Part shown: positions 8,539 to 17,306 of the stretch, one piece after another
How positions within the stretch are numbered: position 1 is the first letter of the stretch
Layout of the letters: the number at the start of each line of letters is the position of its first letter
DNA from: Propionicimonas paludicola
GTDB lineage: Bacteria; Actinomycetota; Actinomycetes; Propionibacteriales; Propionibacteriaceae
DNA: 64,000 bases
Reading direction: 5' to 3'
NCBI RefSeq assembly: GCF_002563675.1
Contig: NZ_PDJC01000001.1
Coordinates: 2,914,001 to 2,978,000 of the forward strand
Position numbers and translations under genes: made by a program
The notes under the pieces: model-generated
What the model was told of the DNA's origin: nothing
The model's input: only the letters and a program-made list of their open reading frames with translations
The model's database searches: none

Positions 8539-8598
8539 TTACAGATCGATAACTTCCGCGGACTCTTGCTATAGATGCGGCACTAGTGGCACAATTTG

Positions 8599-8613
8599 CC
8601 GCATAAAGCCGCA
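8599..8613 (-). promoter_or_regulatory. direct repeat CCGCA-N5-CCGCA, second candidate DeoR operator
   Basis: CCGCA at 8599-8603 and 8609-8613 is the mirror image of the 8524-8538 site. It lies 16 bp before the deoR start codon, where binding would allow autoregulation. Together the two sites frame the divergent promoter region, consistent with looping or joint control of the sugar operon and deoR. Confidence 0.55.
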
Positions 8614-8629
8614 CCCCTGAGGAGAGAGT

Positions 8630-9454
8630 ATGGCTAAGGAGAACCTCTACCCTGCGCGTCGCCGTGCCGAGATGCTGGAGTTCTTGCGGGACCGGGGCCA
8701 GGCCTCGATTCACGAGTTGTCCACGCAGTTCGCGGTCTCGGAGGACACCGTCCGTCGCGACGTCGAGACCCTGGCCGGACAGGGTTCGGTCGAGCGGACG
8801 CACGGCGGGGTGACCATCTCCCGCGAGGACCGGTTCAACGATGTGGTGCCGTTCGTGAAGCGGATCGACGCACACTCCGCGGCCAAGGACGAGATCGCCC
8901 GGGTCGCGTCCACCTTCATCGAAGAGGGTCAGAGCCTGATCATCTACGGCGGGACGACCACGCTGGCACTGGCCAAGTACCTGGCGGCGCTGCGCGGCAT
9001 CACCGTGGTCACCAACAACCTGGCCCTGCCTCAGGAGCTCTACTCCCGAGGGGTCCGCGAGATCTATGTGCTGGGTGGCTCGTTCCGTCCCCGCTCCCAG
9101 GTGACCATCGGCCCGGTGGCGCTGTCCGACGGTGCCGGCAAGCCGCGCTCGATCCACGCCCGCTGGGCCATCATCGGCGTCGGCGGCGTGTCCGACGAGG
9201 GGACGGTCTGGACCAGCAGCCTTCCTGAGGCCGGGATGATGCGGGAAATGATGGACTGCGCCTCGCACACTCTGCTGCTGGCCGATGCCACCAAGTTCGG
9301 CAAGCAGGAGTTCGCCGAAGTCGCCGACCTGTCGGCCAACACCACTCTGATCACCGAGAAGCGGCCCAGCCAGGCGCTGCTCGATATGGCCGCCGAGGTC
9401 GGCGCCCGAGTGATCATCACCAGCGAGTTCGAGGACGCCCAGTCCCGCGACTGA
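8630..9454 (+). CDS. DeoR-family transcriptional regulator
   Basis: A 274-aa DeoR-type repressor. The N-terminal winged HTH (about residues 10-55) contains RRAEMLEFLRDRGQ, VSEDTVRRDVETLAGQG and the ERTHGG wing. The C-terminal sugar-phosphate sensing domain has IYGGTTTLALAKYL and TNNLALPQEL, and ends with the usual ADATKFGKQEF. The start has a strong GAGGAGAG ribosome site. It is divergent from the binding-protein gene and 25 bp upstream of the cupin/isomerase gene. It most likely represses the sugar operon and is relieved by a phosphorylated sugar intermediate. Candidate operators are at 8524-8538 and 8599-8613. Confidence 0.92.
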   Translation: MAKENLYPARRRAEMLEFLRDRGQASIHELSTQFAVSEDTVRRDVETLAGQGSVERTHGGVTISREDRFNDVVPFVKRIDAHSAAKDEIARVASTFIEEGQSLIIYGGTTTLALAKYLAALRGITVVTNNLALPQELYSRGVREIYVLGGSFRPRSQVTIGPVALSDGAGKPRSIHARWAIIGVGGVSDEGTVWTSSLPEAGMMREMMDCASHTLLLADATKFGKQEFAEVADLSANTTLITEKRPSQALLDMAAEVGARVIITSEFEDAQSRD

Positions 9455-9479
9455 GCTCCGCACTCTGAATCGAGAACCG

Positions 9480-10700
9480 ATGTCTGTCCTGCCCACCTTC
9501 TCCGCCGCTGCCGCCGATCGCACCCTGGATGCCGGGGACGGCGTCGTCCGCCTCGCCCCGACCTGGGTGCCCCGGGTCTTCTCCACCCCCGGCCGGCGGA
9601 TCCGGCTGCACCCCGAGGACTACTACGCCTTCGGCAAGGACCGCGGCGGGATCGACGAGCGCTGGCTGGCCTCGCCGATCAGGGCCGACAACGGCCCGGC
9701 CACCGGTGATTTCGAGGGACTCAGCCTGGTGCGCGGCGCCGAGGGTCAGCTGCTGCCCTTCGACCAGTTCATCGCCCATCACCAGGACACCCTGATCGGC
9801 TCACGGATCTGGGCGGCCTACGGCAAGTGGCCGGTGTTCGCCAAGTTCTTCGACAACGAGCAGTCGTTGCCGTTCCACGTCCATCACCGCGACGAGGACG
9901 CCCGGGCACTGGGCAAGGTGTCCAAGCCGGAGGCCTACTACTACGCCCCGCAGCTGAACAACCACCTGGCCGCACACCCGGTCTCCTTCCTCGGCCTGCA
10001 GCCCGGAGTGACCCGTGACCAGCTGCGGGAGCGGCTGATCGGCTTCGGCAAGGGTGGCGACAACCGGATCACCGAGTTGTCCTTCGGCTACCGGACCCAG
10101 CTCGGCACCGGCTGGGACGTGCCGGCCGGCGTCCTGCACGCCCCGGCCAGCGCCTGCACCTACGAGCCGCAGGCCGCCTCCGACGTGCTGTGCATGTGCG
10201 AGTCGTGGAGCAACAACCGCGAGGTGCCCGACGAGCTGCTCTGGAAGGACGCCCCGGCCGACCGGGTCGGCGACTACGACTACATCCTCGACCTGCTCGA
10301 CTGGAAGCTGAACACCGACCCCGATTTCACCAACAGCCGCCGGCTGATCCCGTTCGAGACGGACGAGTCTGTCGCCGCGGCCGACCCCGGCTACGTCGAG
10401 AAGTGGATCGTGTACAAGTCGGCCATGTTCAGCGCCAAGGAGCTGACCGTGCGTCCGGGCGCGAGTGTGGTGATCACCGACGCCGATGCCTACGGAGTGA
10501 TCGTGATCCAGGGCCACGGACGCTTCGGCGTCCATCCGGCCGCGGCACCGACGCTGATCCGCTTCGGTGAGCTGACCGAGGACGAGTTCTTCGTCTCCGA
10601 GCCGGCCGCGCGCCGCGGCGTCCGGGTGGTCAACCAGAGCTCGACCGAGCCGCTGGTGATGCTGAAGAACTTCGGACCGGGCACCGCGCCAGGCTTCTGA
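9480..10700 (+). CDS. phosphomannose-isomerase-like cupin protein
   Basis: A 406-aa protein resembling type I mannose-6-phosphate isomerases (zinc cupins that interconvert aldose and ketose phosphates). The metal-binding segment is SLPFHVHHRDEDARALG (about residues 130-146), and the second cupin region has the family PAGVLHAPASACTYEPQ (about 213-229). The spacing differs from classical ManA, so the substrate may differ too. It follows deoR by 25 bp in the same direction, which ties it to the sugar locus. A plausible role is isomerisation of the imported sugar before the kinase and aldolase steps; this is inferred from context only. Confidence 0.7.
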   Translation: MSVLPTFSAAAADRTLDAGDGVVRLAPTWVPRVFSTPGRRIRLHPEDYYAFGKDRGGIDERWLASPIRADNGPATGDFEGLSLVRGAEGQLLPFDQFIAHHQDTLIGSRIWAAYGKWPVFAKFFDNEQSLPFHVHHRDEDARALGKVSKPEAYYYAPQLNNHLAAHPVSFLGLQPGVTRDQLRERLIGFGKGGDNRITELSFGYRTQLGTGWDVPAGVLHAPASACTYEPQAASDVLCMCESWSNNREVPDELLWKDAPADRVGDYDYILDLLDWKLNTDPDFTNSRRLIPFETDESVAAADPGYVEKWIVYKSAMFSAKELTVRPGASVVITDADAYGVIVIQGHGRFGVHPAAAPTLIRFGELTEDEFFVSEPAARRGVRVVNQSSTEPLVMLKNFGPGTAPGF

Positions 10701-10710
10701 GCGCCTGGGC

Positions 10711-11673
10711 TCAGCCGACCGCCAGCAGCCGAGCCTTCTCGGCGGCGGGCAGGAATGAGGCCTCGATGCTGTTGCAGGCCAGGGTGTCCAGCTGATCCTG
10801 CCTGAGCCCGAACTGATCGCGGACGGCGACCAGGTTGTCGTCCAGATAGCCGCCGAAGTAGGCCGGATCGTCGGAGTTCACGGTGACCAGCAGGCCGGCG
10901 TCCAGCATGGCCGGGAGCGGATGCGCGGCCAGGTGCGGTACCGCCTTCAACCGGACGTTCGACAGCGGGCAGCTGGTCAGCGGGATCCGCTGCTCGGCCA
11001 GATGCGCGACCAGTGACGGATCCTCCACGGCCCGGATGCCGTGGTCGACCCGCTCCACCTTCAGCTCGCGCAGCGCCTCCCACACGTAGTCAGGGCCGCC
11101 TTCCTCGCCGGCGTGAGCGACGGTGTGCAGCCCGTCGGCGCGCGCCCGCTGCCACAGCGGGGCGAATGGTGCGGCCGGGAAACCGACCTCGGACGAGCAC
11201 AGCCCGATCCCGAGGAGCTCGACCCCGGTGGCCAGGGCCTGGTCGTAGGCGCACTCGGCGTCGTCCGCACTGAGGTGGCGCAGGAAGGTGACGATCAGCC
11301 CCGAACTCACCCCATGGTCGACCTCGGATCGGCTCAACGCGTCGCTGACTCCGGCCAGGACCACCTCTGCCGGCACTCCGCGGGCCGTATGTGCTTGTAG
11401 ATCCAGGAAGACCTCGGCCCGGACGACGCCGGCCCGGGCAGCCCGGGCCAGGTAGGCGTCGGTCAGCTCGGCGAAGTCGGCCTCCGTGCGCAACACGGCC
11501 ATGTTCGCGTAGTAGATGTCCAGGAAGTCCTGCAGGCAGCCGTAGTCGAAGCGGCTGCGCAGATCGTCCACATCGCGCCAAGGCAGGGTGAGCTGGTTGC
11601 GCTCAGCCAGCTCGAAGGCGAGCTCCGGCTCGAGCGTCCCCTCCAGATGCAGATGCAGTTCCGCGAAGCCCAT
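10711..11673 (-). CDS. adenine deaminase-type member of the adenosine deaminase family
   Basis: A 320-aa zinc amidohydrolase. Metal ligands are visible in AELHLHLEGTLEPEL (HxH, residues 4-18), HTVAHAGEEGG (His and catalytic Glu, about 178-188), the VERVDHGIRA region, and NSDDPAYFGGYL (Asp, about 267-278). The SDDPAYFGGY form and LHLHLEGTLEPEL are, as far as I know, characteristic of the subgroup that deaminates adenine rather than adenosine. The in-frame extension to 12021 is rejected because it crosses the repeat region and lacks family sequence; ATG 11673 starts the conserved protein. It would serve purine salvage. Confidence 0.8.
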   Translation of the reverse strand: MGFAELHLHLEGTLEPELAFELAERNQLTLPWRDVDDLRSRFDYGCLQDFLDIYYANMAVLRTEADFAELTDAYLARAARAGVVRAEVFLDLQAHTARGVPAEVVLAGVSDALSRSEVDHGVSSGLIVTFLRHLSADDAECAYDQALATGVELLGIGLCSSEVGFPAAPFAPLWQRARADGLHTVAHAGEEGGPDYVWEALRELKVERVDHGIRAVEDPSLVAHLAEQRIPLTSCPLSNVRLKAVPHLAAHPLPAMLDAGLLVTVNSDDPAYFGGYLDDNLVAVRDQFGLRQDQLDTLACNSIEASFLPAAEKARLLAVG

Positions 11674-11729
11674 CACCACTCCCTCGTCGGCTGTTCCCGC
11701 GATGCTATCGCCGTCCCGCCGGGGTCGCC

Positions 11730-11834
11730 GCGCTACCCGTCCACCTCGCCGCGCTACCGCTCCGCCCGCCTCGCTACCCGTGCAACGGTAGCGGCGCGAC
11801 AGGACGGGTAGCGAAGTGTCGAGACGGGCAGCGC
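11730..11834. repeat. cluster of GCGCTACCCGT-type repeats in direct and inverted orientation
   Basis: Copies: GCGCTACCCGT at 11730-11740, GCGCTACCGC at 11751-11760, TCGCTACCCGTG at 11771-11782, then inverted ACGGTAGCG (from 11785), ACGGGTAGCGA (11804-11814) and ACGGGCAGCGC (11824-11834). The centre forms a GCTACC.../...GGTAGC hairpin. The same family occurs at 17307-17410, so this is a dispersed intergenic repeat of this genome. It fills most of the gap upstream of the deaminase gene. Confidence 0.75.
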
Positions 11835-11887
11835 CGCTGCGAACCTGAGGGTGGAGCGGTGAGCGGCCAACCCGCGTGCGCGGACGC

Positions 11888-12568
11888 TCAGTCGCCCAGC
11901 CAGACCACCAAGCCGGTGTGGCCGCTGAGTACGGCAGCGACTCCGGCACGGACGGCGTCCGCACATCGCTGTGGGGTGAAGGAGGCCGGGTTGTAGGTGG
12001 ACGAGGTGCCCAGGCCCTCACCGCGGAAGGAGGCGCCGGCCCAGTCGGCGGCGGTGACGTTGCTGGTCGGTTCGGCCAGTTCGGCGCCCACCACCAGGAA
12101 CTGCTGGCTCAAGTGGTTGGCCGAGACCAAGGCCATCGGATCGATCAGGTCCTCCCCGACGATGATGATCAGGTCCGGATGCAGTGCGATGGCCTCGTTG
12201 GCACCGGCGATGATCCGGGCGTCCGCGACGATCGTGCGCAGGTCGACGCCGTTCTCCCGCGCCCACTCCCCAACCGCAGAGCGAAGCGTCCCGGTCGGCC
12301 GATCATTGCCGGTGGTGAGCAGGACCACCCGATACCCCGGGGCCGGTCGCAGGTCGTGCCAGGATCCGGCGGTCGGAGTGAAGGTCGACTCCGGCGCCGG
12401 CGTCCCGGACGGGACGAAGCCCGCAGCCAGCCCGCCGATCGGACGGGGCACCGGCCGAGCCTCCAGCCACGGATCGGCGGCAAAGGCGGTGGCCGCAACC
12501 GCCGCCACGGCGGCCAGCCCGGCCATGGCGGCCACCAGCAGCAGCCCACGGTGCGGGGAAGTCGTCAT
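11888..12568 (-). CDS. exported protein of unknown function
   Basis: A 226-aa protein starting MTTSPHRGLLLVAAMAGLAAV, a signal peptide or N-terminal anchor. The exported part contains a Rossmann-like alternation: YRVVLLTTGND, then VDLRTIVADARIIAGANEAI, LHPDLIIIVGEDLIDPMALV, and FLVVGAELAEPTSN. This loosely recalls periplasmic-binding or BMP-type lipoprotein folds, but no family can be named with confidence. The start at 12568 is backed by a GGAGCAGG ribosome site. It is divergent from the HupE-like gene. Confidence 0.7.
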   Translation of the reverse strand: MTTSPHRGLLLVAAMAGLAAVAAVAATAFAADPWLEARPVPRPIGGLAAGFVPSGTPAPESTFTPTAGSWHDLRPAPGYRVVLLTTGNDRPTGTLRSAVGEWARENGVDLRTIVADARIIAGANEAIALHPDLIIIVGEDLIDPMALVSANHLSQQFLVVGAELAEPTSNVTAADWAGASFRGEGLGTSSTYNPASFTPQRCADAVRAGVAAVLSGHTGLVVWLGD

Positions 12569-12731
12569 GCCTGCTCCTGGTCGTCCGGGCCTTGTCGGAT
12601 CCACTGTGCGGGGTGATCAAGGCTCAGATCCAGCCGTCCGCAGCAGAGTTCTTCCGACGTTCGCCAGCCGACCAACCGGCGTTCACCTGCGCCCGTGAGC
12701 CTTGCGCTGAACCGACAGAAGGAACCAGGCG

Positions 12732-13949
12732 ATGCCCCACACCACCGTCCGCCCCGCCGCGCGCAATGGGGCGCTGATCGCCATCACGATCCTGCTCGGC
12801 GCCGGCTGGTTCGCGCCGGCCGCATCCGCCCACGGCTTCAGCTCGGTGGTCTACGCCAGCGTCGCCCCCGGCGAGCAGAGCGGACGGGTCCGCGCTGAAC
12901 TCCAGCTCGAGTACGACCTGCTGGTGGTCTCGGCCGCCGACACCCAGCACACCGACCAGCTCTTCCGGGACGGCACCGCAGCCTTCGAGGATCAGGACGC
13001 CACCGCCCAGGCGTCCGCTCTGACCACGCATCTGCCGACCGTCCAGGCCTACGTCGACGAGCGCTTCCGGATCAGCGCGGACGGTGCCCCGTGCCCGGCC
13101 CAGGTGGTGGGACCGATCACCATGTCGATCCGGGAGGGCGTCCCCTACGCCGGCCTGGTGCTGGACGCCGACTGCGCGCGGCCCAGCGACGCCCACGAGA
13201 TCACCAGCACGCTGTTCGCCGACTCCGAGGGCTTCGTCACCGGCACCACCACGATCCTGACCTACGACCTGGATCTGCACTCCGGCAGCGCCGCGCTCAC
13301 CGCGCAGCAGCCGTCCTTCTCCACCGCGCAGAGCGTCGGCCAGCGGTTCTGGGAGTTCTTCCAGCTCGGCGCCGAGCACCTGCTCGGCGGCCTGGATCAC
13401 ATCCTGTTCCTGCTGGCCCTGATCGTCGGCTCCCGGCGGCTGCGCGAGGTGATCTACGCGGCCAGCGCCTTCACCCTGGCCCACTCGGTGACCTTCATCC
13501 TGGCCGCCACCCACACCGCCAGCCTGCCGCCGGAGTTCGTCGAACCGACTATCGCGGCCTCGATCGCCGTGGTCGGCGCCTGGCATCTGTTCCGGGTCCG
13601 TAAGGACCCGCTGGCCGCCCCCGAGCTGGCCAGTCGGACCACCTGGGGCCTGGATCGGGCCGGACGGCTCCGGCTGGCCGTGGTCTTCATCTTCGGTCTG
13701 GTCCACGGGATGGGCTTCGCCTCGGCCTTGGGTATCGACGAGCCATGGTCATGGACGCTGCTGTGGTCGCTGCTGGTGTTCAACCTGGGCATTGAGGTGG
13801 TCCAGATCGGGATCATCGCCATCACCTTCCCGCTGCTGGCCCTGCTGCGCCGACGAGCACCGCGGTGGGGTGGCTGGGTGAGCATCCTGATCGCCAGCGG
13901 GGTCGTCCTGGCCGGAGCGATCTGGTTCGTCCAGCGGATCCTCGGCTGA
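12732..13949 (+). CDS. HupE/UreJ-like membrane protein
   Basis: A 405-aa protein with a signal peptide (residues 1-34, ending AASAHGF), an extracytoplasmic domain of about 170 residues, and six to seven membrane helices at the C-terminus. The membrane part has the HupE/UreJ-2 family pattern: GLDHILFLLALI (about 218-229), AFTLAHSVTFILA, FGLVHGMGFASALG (about 317-330) and FNLGIEVVQIG. Relatives of this family are linked to nickel or other metal uptake; no hydrogenase or urease genes are nearby to support that. The start has an AAGGA ribosome site. Confidence 0.78.
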   Translation: MPHTTVRPAARNGALIAITILLGAGWFAPAASAHGFSSVVYASVAPGEQSGRVRAELQLEYDLLVVSAADTQHTDQLFRDGTAAFEDQDATAQASALTTHLPTVQAYVDERFRISADGAPCPAQVVGPITMSIREGVPYAGLVLDADCARPSDAHEITSTLFADSEGFVTGTTTILTYDLDLHSGSAALTAQQPSFSTAQSVGQRFWEFFQLGAEHLLGGLDHILFLLALIVGSRRLREVIYAASAFTLAHSVTFILAATHTASLPPEFVEPTIAASIAVVGAWHLFRVRKDPLAAPELASRTTWGLDRAGRLRLAVVFIFGLVHGMGFASALGIDEPWSWTLLWSLLVFNLGIEVVQIGIIAITFPLLALLRRRAPRWGGWVSILIASGVVLAGAIWFVQRILG

Positions 13950-14112
13950 GCCCGGTCATCCGTCCGAGCTACAACACGCGCTCAACCGGCCAGTGTTTCC
14001 GGAACCGCCCATTGCCTCGGAGGAACCGTTCATCTGGTGTCCACCTGGCGCCAAAACAGTGTTGCTGCCGTCCAGCCGGGCGGCGAGCAACCCCTGACAG
14101 GAATGGATACCC

Positions 14113-16107
14113 ATGTCTTCCTTCAGTGCAGCGGCACGGGACGGACGGCCAGTGCGTCGACGGCTCGTGCTCTGGGCGTCCGCAGTCGCCCTGAGCGTCT
14201 CGATCGGCACCGGCGGCCTGCTGGCCACCCCGGCCTACGCCGATACCCCCGCAACCTTCACCGACATCATTCTTGGCGTCGGTGCTAATGAGGCCCAGCG
14301 GATCGTCAGCTGGTACTCCACCGCAGACACCACCCAGGTCGTGCAGCTGGCCCGCACCTCCGATCTGGTCAGCGGCGACTTCCCCAGCGGCGCCACCACC
14401 TTCAGCGCCTCGGGCACCGCGAACATCACCAGCGTGGGCGGCTTCAACCGGCACGCCACCCTCACCGGCCTGACCAAGAACACCGCCTACTCCTACCGGG
14501 TGGGTTCGGACGGCAACTGGTCGAACACCTACAGCTTCAAGACGCAGTCTTTCGACGGGAACTTCGACTTCCTGTTCTTCGGTGACCCGCAGATCGGGTC
14601 GTCCGGCAACGTCACGAAGGATGCGGCCGGTTGGGTCGACACCGTGAACGTGGCAGTCAACGAGGCTCCGAACAGCGAGCTGCTGGTCTCCGGCGGTGAC
14701 CAAGTCGAGACGGCCAACACCGAGCTCCAGTGGGACGCCTTCGCCCAGCCCGAGCAGCTGCGCAGCTACCCGTGGGTGGCCACCATCGGCAACCACGACG
14801 TCGGCGGCAAGGCCTACGAGCAGCACTTCTTCACTCCGAACACCGACCGGTCGGCGTCCCTGTACGCCAACGGCAACCCGGCGTCGAACACCTCCGGTGG
14901 CGACTACTGGTTCATCTACAAGGATGTTCTGTTCATCGACCTGAACAGCAACAGCTACACCACGGCCACCGGTGGCGGCGGCGACGCGGCGCATGTCGCC
15001 TACGTCACCGACGTGATCAACAACCACGGGGCCGAGGCCAAGTACACCGTGCTGGTCTACCACCACGCGATCTACTCCCCGGCCGATCACGCCAAGGACA
15101 ACGACAACAAGGTGCGCCGAGTCGACTTCCCGACCACCTTCTCCAAGCTGGGCGTCGACCTGGTTCTGCAGGGCCACGACCACAGCTACTCGCGCAGCTA
15201 CGAGATCAAGAACAGCGCCAAGGCCAATGCTGACGAGCAGCCGGCCCAGGACGAGGTCTACGAAGGCCCCGGCGGCGTGATCTACGTCACCGCCAACTCG
15301 GCTTCCGGCTCGAAGTACTACGACCTGACCACCCCCGACTCCTCCGGCACCAGCGGCGCCGGCAACGGGGCGGACCCGCTGAACCCGTCCAGCTACTGGT
15401 ACAACTCGGTGCAGAACCAGGAGCACGTGCGCAGCTACGTCAAGGTCGAGGTGAAGAACGACGCCCTGGTCGTGAAGGGCATCCGTTCGGGCACCTGTGA
15501 CGCTCCGAACGCAGCCGTCGAGCTGGGCAAGGTCCTGTGGTGTGGCCCGAAGAACGGCAGCGAGGCGGCCAAGCCGGTCGGTTCGGTCTTCGACTCGGTC
15601 ACCATTCACCCGAACCACGGCGACGGTCAGGACATCCAGGTTGCGGTTCCGGAACTGCCCGGCGAGTTCGGCTGGACGATCGACGGCCACAACACCCTGG
15701 TCGACCTGGGCACCGCGAGCCACAGCTCCGGCGGCTACTTCGAGGCGCAGGGCGCGATCAACCCGATCAAGGTGAACGACACCCGCAGCGCACTGTCGCC
15801 GTGGTCGCTGTCGGCATCGGTGGGCAACTTCACCGATGGCGGAAAGTCCTTCTCCGGCTCCTACCTCGGCTGGAGGCCGAAGCTGGTCACCGCCGGTGGC
15901 GGTGCCACCTTTGGGGACGCCGTGGCGTCGTCCTTCGATGACAACGGCAAGGGCCTGTCGATCTCTCGGGTGCTCGGCTCGACCACGCAGGGCCACGACC
16001 GGGGGAGCGCCGTGCTCGGCGCCGACCTCGATCTGAAGGTGCCTGAGCTGTCCGCAGACGAGGGCGCGTACCGCGCGACCCTCACCATCACCGCGCTCTC
16101 CAGCTGA
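14113..16107 (+). CDS. secreted purple-acid-phosphatase-like metallophosphoesterase
   Basis: A 664-aa exported protein. Signal peptide about residues 1-43 (ending TPAYAD). An N-terminal fibronectin-III-like purple acid phosphatase domain spans about 45-145 (RIVSWYSTADTTQVV, LTGLTKNTAYSYRVGSDG). The calcineurin-like phosphoesterase domain follows with metal-ligand blocks FFGDPQIG, VSGGDQVE, ATIGNHDVGG, VYHHAIYS and LQGHDHSYSRS. The last 170 residues form an extra beta-rich domain with no anchor or LPXTG-type signal visible. It probably releases phosphate outside the cell. A strong hairpin follows the stop. Confidence 0.88.
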   Translation: MSSFSAAARDGRPVRRRLVLWASAVALSVSIGTGGLLATPAYADTPATFTDIILGVGANEAQRIVSWYSTADTTQVVQLARTSDLVSGDFPSGATTFSASGTANITSVGGFNRHATLTGLTKNTAYSYRVGSDGNWSNTYSFKTQSFDGNFDFLFFGDPQIGSSGNVTKDAAGWVDTVNVAVNEAPNSELLVSGGDQVETANTELQWDAFAQPEQLRSYPWVATIGNHDVGGKAYEQHFFTPNTDRSASLYANGNPASNTSGGDYWFIYKDVLFIDLNSNSYTTATGGGGDAAHVAYVTDVINNHGAEAKYTVLVYHHAIYSPADHAKDNDNKVRRVDFPTTFSKLGVDLVLQGHDHSYSRSYEIKNSAKANADEQPAQDEVYEGPGGVIYVTANSASGSKYYDLTTPDSSGTSGAGNGADPLNPSSYWYNSVQNQEHVRSYVKVEVKNDALVVKGIRSGTCDAPNAAVELGKVLWCGPKNGSEAAKPVGSVFDSVTIHPNHGDGQDIQVAVPELPGEFGWTIDGHNTLVDLGTASHSSGGYFEAQGAINPIKVNDTRSALSPWSLSASVGNFTDGGKSFSGSYLGWRPKLVTAGGGATFGDAVASSFDDNGKGLSISRVLGSTTQGHDRGSAVLGADLDLKVPELSADEGAYRATLTITALSS

Positions 16108-16116
16108 GCCGGTTCG

Positions 16117-16153
16117 GCGCTGGGGACGGAGCGTGTGGCGCCGTCCCCAGCGC
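16117..16153. terminator. hairpin terminator, shares arms with the 1033-1100 repeat
   Basis: Perfect 13-bp stem GCGCTGGGGACGG (16117-16129) / CCGTCCCCAGCGC (16141-16153) with an 11-nt loop, just after the phosphatase stop codon. There is no U-run. Its TGGGGACGG core matches the 68-bp palindrome at 1033-1100, so it may belong to the same repeat family. Confidence 0.65.
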
Positions 16154-16193
16154 CTCCCCACAAACATCGATCGTCCGCCCGAGAGGAACTCCG

Positions 16194-17264
16194 ATGGTCA
16201 CCCGCTCCACCTTCGTCCGAGGGATCGCGGCCGCGGCCGCGGCGCTGCTTGCTGTGTCCTGGCTACCGACCACGGCTTGGGCCGACGATGCCAGCTGGAC
16301 GGTGCGGACCGCGTCCAACGACTTCGGCAAGAGCCGGACCAGCTTCAGCTATGCCGTGGAGCCGGGGGGCAGCATCGACGACGAACTGGTGGTCGCCAAC
16401 CACGGTAAGCAGCCCATCGAGCTGGCGATCTACGCCGCCGACGGCTACACGACGACCAACGGTCAGCTGGATCTACTCACCAAGGACCAGCAGTCGACCG
16501 GGATCGGCGCGTGGGTGAAGCCGTCGGTCGAGCGGGTCACCATCGCCCCGGACAAGGAGCAGGCGGTCGCCTTCCGGGTGGCGGTTCCGACCAATGCCAG
16601 CCCCGGCGACTACGTCGGCGGCATCGTCACCTCGCTGTCCAGCGAAGGTGCCTCGGGGATCTCGGTCGATCGCCGGCTGGGCATTCGGATCGGCCTGCGG
16701 GTCGGCGGTGCGCTGGCCCCGGAGCTGGCCGTCGACGGCGTCCAGGTGAGCTGGGGTGGCTGGCTGAACCCGCTGGCCAGCGGTGACGCCACGATCAGCT
16801 ACACCCTGCACAACAACGGCAACACGGTCCTGGCCGCGCAGTCGTCCGCCCTGGTCAACGGCCCGTTCGGCTGGTTCGCCAGCCCGCCGGTGACCGCCAC
16901 GGCACCGCCGAAGCTGCTGCCAGGGGAGAGCTGGACGCAGACCGTCCAGGTGCCCGGGGTGCTGGCTGGCTTCGTGGTGTTCGCCACGGTGAGCGCGGTA
17001 CCGCTGGTGATCGACGCCTCGGGTTCGACCTCGCCACTGGCCCCGGTCACCGCGTCCGGCTCGACAATGGCGCTGCCGGTGTTCCCGCTGCTGGCCCTGG
17101 TGCTCGTGGTCGGTGCGGTCCTCCTGACCATCTGGTTGCGCCGCCGGGCCAAGGCCGCGCAGGACGCCCGGATCGAAGCGGCCGTGCGGGACGCGCTGGC
17201 CGGCACCGGAACCGCTGTGGCTAGCCCGGCCTCTGCCGACGAGGACGAAGTCGAGGTCCACTGA
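16194..17264 (+). CDS. DUF916 (WxL-interacting-protein-like) surface protein
   Basis: A 356-aa membrane-anchored surface protein. It has a signal peptide (residues 1-31, ending TAWADD), an N-terminal DUF916-type peptidoglycan-binding domain (about 33-160: FSYAVEPGGSIDDELVVANHG, then VPTNASPGDYVGGIVTSL), a second beta domain (about 165-275, SYTLHNNGNTVLAAQSSALV), a C-terminal helix (VFPLLALVLVVGAVLLTIWL, about 302-321) and a basic/acidic cytoplasmic tail. In Firmicutes such proteins partner with WxL proteins; no WxL partner is in this window. It follows the phosphatase gene in the same direction after a terminator-like hairpin. Confidence 0.8.
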   Translation: MVTRSTFVRGIAAAAAALLAVSWLPTTAWADDASWTVRTASNDFGKSRTSFSYAVEPGGSIDDELVVANHGKQPIELAIYAADGYTTTNGQLDLLTKDQQSTGIGAWVKPSVERVTIAPDKEQAVAFRVAVPTNASPGDYVGGIVTSLSSEGASGISVDRRLGIRIGLRVGGALAPELAVDGVQVSWGGWLNPLASGDATISYTLHNNGNTVLAAQSSALVNGPFGWFASPPVTATAPPKLLPGESWTQTVQVPGVLAGFVVFATVSAVPLVIDASGSTSPLAPVTASGSTMALPVFPLLALVLVVGAVLLTIWLRRRAKAAQDARIEAAVRDALAGTGTAVASPASADEDEVEVH

Positions 17265-17306
17265 GGACGTGGCGCCCGTGGTGCGCCCGGGATCTCGATT
17301 TTCGCC

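Noticed and set aside
8408-9586. N-terminal extension of the sugar-binding protein to 827 residues
   Set aside because: Would run through the promoter and antisense to deoR; the lipoprotein signal and ribosome site fix the start at 8407.
11674-12021. N-terminal extension of the adenine deaminase
   Set aside because: Passes through the GCGCTACCCGT repeat cluster; the conserved family N-terminus begins at 11673.
13969-16167. 732-codon open frame opposite the phosphatase
   Set aside because: Shadow; the plus-strand protein has a signal peptide and all metal-ligand motifs.
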